64,000 nucleotides of DNA. Origin: CAYFRC01 sp050946115. Its GTDB lineage: Bacteria > Bacillota > Clostridia > Christensenellales > Aristaeellaceae. This document shows, piece after piece, positions 58,737 through 64,000 of the stretch. Location of the stretch: contig JBMNUF010000006.1 of the NCBI GenBank assembly GCA_050946115.1, positions 1-64,000 of the forward strand, in the 5' to 3' direction. Under the pieces are notes generated by a model. The model ran no database searches. It was given only the letters and a program-made list of their open reading frames with translations, and had not been told where the DNA came from. The position numbers were made by a program, and so were the translations under genes. Every line of letters begins with the position of its first letter. Within the stretch, counting starts at the first letter, position 1.

Positions 58737-60368
58737 TTATCTCGTTCCGCCGCCGCTGCCGCCACCGGAAGCGCCTCCCCCGCCGCCGGAGGAGCTGGAA
58801 CCGCCGCTGCCGGAGGCGCGCTCGGCGCGCACCATTTCGCCGTAGCTGTAATCGCGATAGTAGTACGAATACCAGTACCAGGCGTACATATCGTCCCAGT
58901 AGTAGTCATCCACATAATCGGGATAGAACGCGCGGATGCCGCGAAGAGCTTCATCCTTGAGACCGAAGAGGATCGCATATGCCCATGCGTCTGCGGGATT
59001 CATGGAGTCGTAAAGCTGTGCGCTCGACGGATCGACACCCGTGAGAACGCGCTGAATACGCATGACGCGCACGACGGTGCGTTCGCCTTCCTCGGTCAGA
59101 TTCTTGAGGCTGCCGGAGGGGCGGCCGGTGAAGCAGCCCATGTGCATGAGCAGATCGTCCGCGCCGGTTTCGATCGCCTTCAAAAAGTCGCGCATGACCT
59201 CGGGGTTCTTCTTGAAGCAGCGCTTGACGTAGTTCGGGAAGAGCACGCCGTTCTGATCGCATGCCGAAAGCAGCAGATCATACAAAAGCGCCTCTGCGGA
59301 GGAGGGGTCCTCCGGTGGATGCACCATCTGCAGCGGTACCTTGGCGGCCGCCTTGCCCGTGACGCCCGGTTCGGTCGACACGATGCAGCCGGAGTTGACG
59401 AGACGGAACAGCAGTGCGCCGATGATCGTGCCTTCTTCGTGGATCAGGTGGAAGAGGCGCCCCATGCGCCAGGTCGCGACGAGATCGACGGGGACAAAAT
59501 CCGTATGCCGCGCGTACATGGCTTCGAGCGCCGCTTTGCGCTTCGCAGAGTAGGTGTAGGCAAGGACGCCGATGACGATCACGGCGACGCCTACGACAGC
59601 GAGCACCGCGACGGGAATCCCTTCGCCGGCAGGGTCTGAATAGTCGCTCCCCTCAAAGGCGCGTTCGCGCACCTCCTCGAAGCTGCCCGATACGCGGGAT
59701 GCGGGAGAGAGAAAGCCGCTTTGAAGCTCGAACAATACCGTCACGTAATTGCGCGGCGAGATGGGATCGACCGTCCAAACCTGTACGCCGCCGTCGTCGG
59801 AAAACGCGACCTCGCCTTCAAAGCCGAACGCCCATGCGCGGGCATTTTCCTCGGTGATCAGAAAGTCGTTCGAGAACAAATACAGGGAGACGTCGGTCGG
59901 CGTCGTGTTTAAATCCCTGTTGACGAACATGAAGTTAAAGCCGTCGGACTCGTCGTAGCTGCGCACGAGGTCGTGCACCATGTAGGATATCTGATAGGTG
60001 CGCGCGCCGTATTTGCTGATGCCCCAGCACAGTTCATACCCGCCCGAAACGTTGTGTATGGCGCAGCAGTACGCCTTCTCGTCGAAGGATGCGGAGGTGT
60101 CCCAGGAATCGAGCGTGGCATAGAGTTCGCCGTCGCAGGTGACGGAAAAATCGCTCAGCGTGAGATGGCCGGAATCACTGATTGGGATGTAGCACTCGGT
60201 GCCCTCGTTGAATTCGCCCGTCCATGTCTGCGTAATCCAGCCGGAGCCGTCCTGAAGCAGCTCGACAGAGATTTCCATGCGCTCGACGCGGTTTGCCGCA
60301 AAGGCGGGCGCGCTCAGCGCGAACAGGACGATGCAGATAAGGCAAAGGCAAGCAATCAATTTCTTCAT
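58737..60368 (-). CDS. DUF2207-like secreted/membrane protein with glycine-serine tail
   Basis: The 543-residue product has a signal peptide (ending APAFA-AN), an extracellular beta-rich domain (about 25-240), a single strong membrane helix (about 247-270) and a cytoplasmic domain (about 275-515). The tyrosine-rich stretch DDYYWDDMYAWYWYSYYY precedes a tail of Gly and Ser. This layout matches the DUF2207 family of predicted membrane proteins, of unknown function. Of two close ATGs, 60368 is 7 bases from GGAGG, the other abuts it. Confidence 0.8.
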   Translation of the reverse strand: MKKLIACLCLICIVLFALSAPAFAANRVERMEISVELLQDGSGWITQTWTGEFNEGTECYIPISDSGHLTLSDFSVTCDGELYATLDSWDTSASFDEKAYCCAIHNVSGGYELCWGISKYGARTYQISYMVHDLVRSYDESDGFNFMFVNRDLNTTPTDVSLYLFSNDFLITEENARAWAFGFEGEVAFSDDGGVQVWTVDPISPRNYVTVLFELQSGFLSPASRVSGSFEEVRERAFEGSDYSDPAGEGIPVAVLAVVGVAVIVIGVLAYTYSAKRKAALEAMYARHTDFVPVDLVATWRMGRLFHLIHEEGTIIGALLFRLVNSGCIVSTEPGVTGKAAAKVPLQMVHPPEDPSSAEALLYDLLLSACDQNGVLFPNYVKRCFKKNPEVMRDFLKAIETGADDLLMHMGCFTGRPSGSLKNLTEEGERTVVRVMRIQRVLTGVDPSSAQLYDSMNPADAWAYAILFGLKDEALRGIRAFYPDYVDDYYWDDMYAWYWYSYYYRDYSYGEMVRAERASGSGGSSSSGGGGGASGGGSGGGTR

Positions 60369-60400
60369 ACACATTCCTCCAATCCACTTCTTTCGTGGAT

Positions 60401-60429
60401 AGTATACTCAAAATCGCGAATGCTGTCAA
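60401..60429 (-). promoter_or_regulatory. Promoter of the DUF2207-like gene
   Basis: On minus TTGACA (60429-60424), 17 bases, TATACT (60406-60401). Confidence 0.87.
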
Positions 60430-60516
60430 GACGTTTACAGGCCACATTTTACGTTGCGGATTCCGGCGGCTTTTGACCAAATCCGAACAGATTTATGAAA
60501 GCGCGTACCGCTTGCC

Positions 60517-60545
60517 TTGACATAAAGTGCCCGAAGTGCTATATT
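60517..60545 (+). promoter_or_regulatory. Promoter of the NMT1/SsuA-type transporter operon
   Basis: TTGACA (60517-60522), 17 bases, TATATT (60540-60545), 33 bases before the start codon. I see no TPP riboswitch or other aptamer in the short leader. Confidence 0.86.
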
Positions 60546-60577
60546 GAATGTATCAATATCGGGGGAGGTTTTTGTCC

Positions 60578-61597
60578 ATGAAGAAGATTCTTTGCGCCCT
60601 TTTGTGCGTTCTGCTCTTGGCGGCGCCTTTCTGCACCGCGGAAGAACTTCCGACGGTTCGCGTCGGCATCCTCGCGAGCTACTATTCCGCGGCGATCTAT
60701 TACGCCGATCAGATGGGCTATGACACCGAAGAGGGCATCGACATGCAGCCGCAGGAATTTGCGAGCGGCGCACCGATGAACGAGTGCTTTGCGGCCGGCG
60801 AACTCGAAGCTGCGGACATGGGCCCCGCCGCCGTGCACGCCGTCGGGAAATTCGGCGCAAAGTGCATCGCGCAAAACGCCAAACAGGTCGCCGTAAACCT
60901 GCTCGTGCGCGGCGACAGCCCGCTGCTCGAGGTCGTGGACGAAAACGGCGTATACGGAAATGCCGATCTCGTCAGGGGCATGACCATCATGGGCCCCGCG
61001 GGCACCTATGCGCATTACCTCGTCATCGGCTACCTCGATTATATCGGACTGACAATCGACGACGTGAATTTCGTCGGCATGGAGTATCCGCAGGCGATGC
61101 AGGCGTTTGAGCTGGGCGAGGGCGACATCTGCTGCATGCAAAACCCCAACGTATACGACGCAGTCTCGGCGGGCTATAAGACGATTGGCGATCCCGCCAT
61201 CGTCGCGCCGATGTTTGAAAACCTCGTCTGCTTCGGCGCGATCTACGAGAGCAACCCGCAGGCAATCGAGAAGTTCCTGAAGGTCGTCTACCGCGCGCAG
61301 GAGGATTTCCTGAACGACGACGCGCTCGCCGCCAAGTGGCTCGCCGAGTACTACGCCAAGATGGGCTACAGCGCGAGCGAAGAGGCGCTGATGGACGAGA
61401 TTCAAAACCAGAAGCCCTTGCTCACGCTGGAAGAGGCCGCATCCGTCAAGGTCGGCGAGACACTGATCGCCACGGCGCATTTTATGCAGTCCCAGGGCAT
61501 GATCGAGCAGGCGCAGACCGACACCGTCATCCAAAACATCGCAAGTGATTTGCTCCAAAACGTATGCGCGGAAAAGGGCGTCGCTTGGAATCAATAA
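60578..61597 (+). CDS. ABC transporter solute-binding protein, NMT1/SsuA/ThiY type
   Basis: The 339-residue extracellular protein has a signal peptide ending FCTA-EEL (a Cys is present but not in a lipobox). The body contains VGILASYYSAAIYYADQMGY and MNECFAAGELEAADMGPAAV, the pattern of the NMT1/TauA/SsuA group that binds sulfonates, nitrate, taurine or thiamin precursors. No riboswitch marks it as thiamin-related. The ATG at 60578 follows GGGGAGG. Substrate unknown. Confidence 0.88.
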   Translation: MKKILCALLCVLLLAAPFCTAEELPTVRVGILASYYSAAIYYADQMGYDTEEGIDMQPQEFASGAPMNECFAAGELEAADMGPAAVHAVGKFGAKCIAQNAKQVAVNLLVRGDSPLLEVVDENGVYGNADLVRGMTIMGPAGTYAHYLVIGYLDYIGLTIDDVNFVGMEYPQAMQAFELGEGDICCMQNPNVYDAVSAGYKTIGDPAIVAPMFENLVCFGAIYESNPQAIEKFLKVVYRAQEDFLNDDALAAKWLAEYYAKMGYSASEEALMDEIQNQKPLLTLEEAASVKVGETLIATAHFMQSQGMIEQAQTDTVIQNIASDLLQNVCAEKGVAWNQ

Positions 61598-61612
61598 TAC
61601 GGATAAGCGAGG

Positions 61613-61641
61613 AGGCGGCGGTTGCATAACCGCCGCCTTTT
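61613..61641 (+). terminator. Intra-operon terminator between binding-protein and permease genes
   Basis: A perfect 11-bp stem (AGGCGGCGGTT with AACCGCCGCCT) closes over GCAT, and four T follow. It should cause partial termination before the permease genes. Confidence 0.9.
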
Positions 61642-61652
61642 GGGAGTTCGGC

Positions 61653-62423
61653 ATGAAAAAGAACCTGCGTTTTCATCTTCTGAGCATTTCTGCGCTGCTC
61701 CTCTTTTTGGCGCTGTGGTATCTTGCGACGGACGTCTTGAACCTGACGAACAGGCTGATTTTGCCGGGGCCGGTCGAGGTCTTCCGCGCGTTCGTCAAAA
61801 AGCTCACCAATAAGAACCCCGACAACGCGACGCTCGCGCAGCATACGGTTTCGAGCCTCTTTTTGGTGCTTTCGGGGTACGGTTTGGGCGTCTCTGTGGG
61901 GCTTCCGCTCGGAATCCTCATGGGCTGGAACAAGTGGATCGACCGCTTCGTGCGCCCCCTGTTCGACCTGCTCCGCCCGATCCCGCCCGTGGGCTGGCTC
62001 CCGCTGGTGCTGATATTATTCGGCATAGGCGTACAGGGGAAGGTCTTTATCATCTTCTTCGCGACGCTCATGCCGTGTGTGCTAAACGCCTATTCGGGCA
62101 TACGGCAGGTCTCCGAGACGCATCTGTTGGTGGCGAAGGCGTTCGGCGCGACGCGCAACCAGCAGCTTTTTCGCGTGGCGATCCCATCCGCACTCCCGAT
62201 GCTCTTTACGGGGCTTCGCGTTTCGCTTTCGACCTCGTGGGCGACGCTCGTCGCGGCGGAAATGCTCGCGGCGCAAAAGGGACTCGGCTATATGATTCAG
62301 ACCAACCGCATGCTCGCCAACGCGGATTACATCTTGGTCGGCATGATTTCCATCGGCATCATCGGCGCCCTGTTCTCCGCGCTGCTCGGTTTCGCGGAAA
62401 AGGCGCTCTCCAAAGGCAGGTGA
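61653..62423 (+). CDS. ABC transporter permease, SsuC/TauC type (first)
   Basis: The 256-residue permease has six helices, LILPGPVEVFRAFVKKL at the start, LRPIPPVGWLPLVLILFG in the middle, and the coupling region VAKAFGATRNQQLFRVAIPSALP. The ATG at 61653 lies about 10 bases past the terminator stem and has TGGGAG before it. It forms a pair with the next permease. Confidence 0.9.
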   Translation: MKKNLRFHLLSISALLLFLALWYLATDVLNLTNRLILPGPVEVFRAFVKKLTNKNPDNATLAQHTVSSLFLVLSGYGLGVSVGLPLGILMGWNKWIDRFVRPLFDLLRPIPPVGWLPLVLILFGIGVQGKVFIIFFATLMPCVLNAYSGIRQVSETHLLVAKAFGATRNQQLFRVAIPSALPMLFTGLRVSLSTSWATLVAAEMLAAQKGLGYMIQTNRMLANADYILVGMISIGIIGALFSALLGFAEKALSKGR

Positions 62424-62428
62424 GGTAT

Positions 62429-63208
62429 ATGCGCATAAAGAATAAAGAGGGCGCGATAAGCGCTTTGTGCGCCGCACTCTCCATCGCCGCGTTTTTGCTT
62501 TTGTGGCAGTTGGCCTCCACACTTTCGCCGCGCGTACAATTCATCCCGCCGCCGACGGTCGTATTTCCTGCTTTTTTACGGAGTTTTTCCGAGCCGATCG
62601 GCGTAAAGACCATGTGGGGACACATCGCAGCGAGCCTTTTGCGCGTGCTGGCGGGCTTTTGCGCATCTGCCGCGGTGGGCATCGTCGTGGGCATCGCCTG
62701 CGGCAGGAGCAAGGTCGCGAGGGCGATCTTTAACCCCTTTGTGGAGCTATTGCGCCCCATTCCGGGCATCGCGTGGATTCCGATCTCGATTCTCTGGTTC
62801 GGGACGGGCGAAACCTCGAAGGTGTTCATCCTCTTTATCGCATCGGTCACCATGATCGCGGTGAACGCCCACGCCGGCGCATCGTCCGTCGACGAAAAGC
62901 TCATCGGTGCGGCGCGGATGCTGGGCGCGGGCGATTTTCGCGTGTTTATGACGGTGGTTCTGCCCTCCTGTGTGCCGCAAATCTTCGCGGGCCTGCAGAC
63001 GGGGCTGACCATCACATGGATGACGGTCGTCGCGGCGGAGATGATCCGCTCCGAATACGGCGTGGGCTGGGTCATCACGGCGGGGAACAACAGCTACAAC
63101 ATGACGCAGGTGATGGTCGGAATTTTGGCGATCGGCATCGGCGGGTTTTTGCTGTCGAATCTTCTGCGACTCGCAGAGAGGAGGCTTTGCGCGTGGAAAG
63201 ACGGATGA
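62429..63208 (+). CDS. ABC transporter permease, SsuC/TauC type (second)
   Basis: The 259-residue permease is a homologue of the first: FIPPPTVVFPAFLRSF, LLRPIPGIAWIPISILWFGTG and coupling region GAARMLGAGDFRVFMTVVLPSCVP. Two different permease genes in one operon of this family suggest a heterodimeric channel. The gap to the first permease is 5 bases, with AGGTGAGG as ribosome-binding site. Confidence 0.9.
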   Translation: MRIKNKEGAISALCAALSIAAFLLLWQLASTLSPRVQFIPPPTVVFPAFLRSFSEPIGVKTMWGHIAASLLRVLAGFCASAAVGIVVGIACGRSKVARAIFNPFVELLRPIPGIAWIPISILWFGTGETSKVFILFIASVTMIAVNAHAGASSVDEKLIGAARMLGAGDFRVFMTVVLPSCVPQIFAGLQTGLTITWMTVVAAEMIRSEYGVGWVITAGNNSYNMTQVMVGILAIGIGGFLLSNLLRLAERRLCAWKDG

Positions 63209-63936
63209 TCCAATGCGAAAACATGGGCAAGGCCTATGGCGGCGATTGGATTCTGAAGGGAATCAATCTAACGGTTTCGGCAAACGAGTTTCTCGCGATC
63301 GTCGGCCCCGGGCGCTGCGGAAAGACGACGCTCATCGACGTGCTCTCAGGCCTCGAGCCGAAAACGGAGGGGTTTGTTAAGGTCGATGGGGAAGAGGTCA
63401 CGGGCTGCGGCCCCAAGCGCGGCGTAGTGTATCAGACGACCATGCTGTTTCCGTGGTACACCGTGATGGGAAACGTCGCATACGGCCCCCGCAGCATGGG
63501 CGTCGGGCGCAAGGAAAGCCGCCTGCGCGCGCAGGAAAAGATCGACCTCGTCGGGCTTACGGGCTTTGAAAAGTCGTTCCCGTCGCAGCTCTCGGGCGGC
63601 ATGAAGCAAAAGGTCGGCATCGCGCGCGTGTACTGCTTGGATCCCGATGTGATCTTTATGGACGAGCCGTTCGGGCATTTGGATGCGCAGACGCGCTATC
63701 TCATGCAGCGCGAGGCAGAGCGCATCTGGCAGACGGAGAAGAAGACCGTCGTATTCGTGACGAACAACATCGAAGAGGCGCTGTATTTGGCGGACAGGGT
63801 GCTCGTGATGACGAACTGCCCCTCGCGCATCAAGGCGGAGTTTCTCATCGACCTTCCGCGCCCGCGAAGTTACACCGACGCGCGCTTTTTGGAATATCGA
63901 AGGCAGATCAGCGAAATCATCGATCCGACGGAGTGA
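63193..63936 (+). CDS. ABC transporter ATPase, SsuB/TauB type
   Basis: The 247-residue ATPase has Walker A GPGRCGKTT (GPSGCGKST is usual), signature LSGGMKQKVGIARV, Walker B VIFMDEPFGHLD and the H-switch replaced by Asn in FVTNNIEEA, where the family has THDIEEA. The GTG at 63193 follows AGAGGAGG by 8 bases and is favoured over the ATG at 63205, which would overlap the previous stop. The missing H-loop His suggests that this subunit may be a weak ATPase that relies on the second ATPase encoded next. Confidence 0.85.
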   Translation: MERRMIQCENMGKAYGGDWILKGINLTVSANEFLAIVGPGRCGKTTLIDVLSGLEPKTEGFVKVDGEEVTGCGPKRGVVYQTTMLFPWYTVMGNVAYGPRSMGVGRKESRLRAQEKIDLVGLTGFEKSFPSQLSGGMKQKVGIARVYCLDPDVIFMDEPFGHLDAQTRYLMQREAERIWQTEKKTVVFVTNNIEEALYLADRVLVMTNCPSRIKAEFLIDLPRPRSYTDARFLEYRRQISEIIDPTE

Positions 63937-63941
63937 AAAAT

Positions 63942-64000
63942 ATGGCGGATGAATTTTTGCGCGTGGAGCGCCTGACAAAATCCTACGGAGAGTTAGAGGT
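63942..64000 (+). CDS. ABC transporter ATPase, start only (cut by window)
   Basis: The last 59 bases encode MADEFLRVERLTKSYGEL, the typical first strand of an ABC ATPase. It begins 6 bases after the stop of the preceding ATPase. With two permeases and two ATPases the transporter is likely a heterotetramer core. The rest lies outside the window. Confidence 0.75.
   Translation, partial: MADEFLRVERLTKSYGELE

Noticed and set aside
60430..60577. Possible TPP riboswitch before the NMT1/ThiY-type transporter
   Set aside because: None of the THI-box elements seen at 5861 occurs here, and the leader between promoter and start codon is only about 30 bases. A thiamin-precursor role is therefore not supported.

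Overview
The window looks like a chromosome segment of a moderately GC-rich Gram-positive anaerobe of the Firmicutes, most likely a Clostridia-class gut commensal. The case rests on strong AGGAGG ribosome-binding sites, TTGACA-17 bp-TATAAT promoters, frequent TTG/GTG starts, a TPP riboswitch upstream of a ThiT-type thiamin transporter, an MnmM/YtqB methyltransferase, LplB/LplC-type sugar permeases and BIG2-repeat CapA proteins. The exact lineage cannot be read from the sequence. I see no tRNA, rRNA, CRISPR array, phage or insertion sequence. This is a dense metabolic region dominated by transport.

Layout. 1-5836: the end of tuf, sbcD-sbcC, and an aldose-1-epimerase relative. 5825-6669: TPP riboswitch, terminator and thiT. 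6765-9274: a divergent pair made of a membrane-anchored barrel protein with a small partner, and a secreted C39-like peptidase. 9328-14960 (minus): Opp operon I, order B-C-D-F-A. 15410-21695 (plus): Opp operon II, order A-B-C-D-F, followed by two small membrane proteins and a GH78 alpha-L-rhamnosidase (to 25389). 25579-29024: an LplB-LplC-LplA type sugar transporter. 29225-36118: a VOC-fold protein, an L,D-transpeptidase-like protein, a BNR/sialidase-like protein, a small secreted protein and two tandem BIG2-CapA proteins. 36120-39093 (minus): GH4 glycosidase, mnmM and a dihydrouridine synthase. 39313-39753: a decayed permease gene behind an intact-looking promoter. 39820-45621: PfkB kinase, FRG-domain protein, nucleoside phosphorylase, Gfo/Idh oxidoreductase, nagB and a second sialidase-like gene. 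45806-48977: a second sugar ABC transporter. 49026-51736: a P-loop kinase, an unassigned alpha/alpha-barrel protein and an NAD-dependent epimerase-like protein. 51873-58677: Opp operon III, which is atypical. 58737-60368 (minus): a DUF2207-like membrane protein. 60578-64000: an NMT1/SsuA-type transporter with two permeases and at least two ATPases, cut by the window edge.

How it fits together. Six ABC import systems sit beside cytoplasmic enzymes for plant and host glycans (GH78, GH4, two BNR proteins, NagB, PfkB and Gfo/Idh members), which suggests uptake of oligosaccharides or peptides followed by intracellular breakdown. The most unusual locus is Opp operon III. Its OppC-type permease carries an extra helical segment of about 200 residues after the first membrane helix. 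Its second ATPase is fused to an N-terminal module of two membrane helices plus a CxxC...CxxC zinc ribbon and lacks the usual Cys-rich C-terminal OppF domain. Other points of note: all six solute-binding proteins have cleavable signal peptides but no canonical lipobox cysteine; every binding-protein-to-permease junction holds a strong hairpin; an L,D-transpeptidase-like protein has serine where the catalytic cysteine should be; and the second CapA paralogue has a partly degraded metal site.
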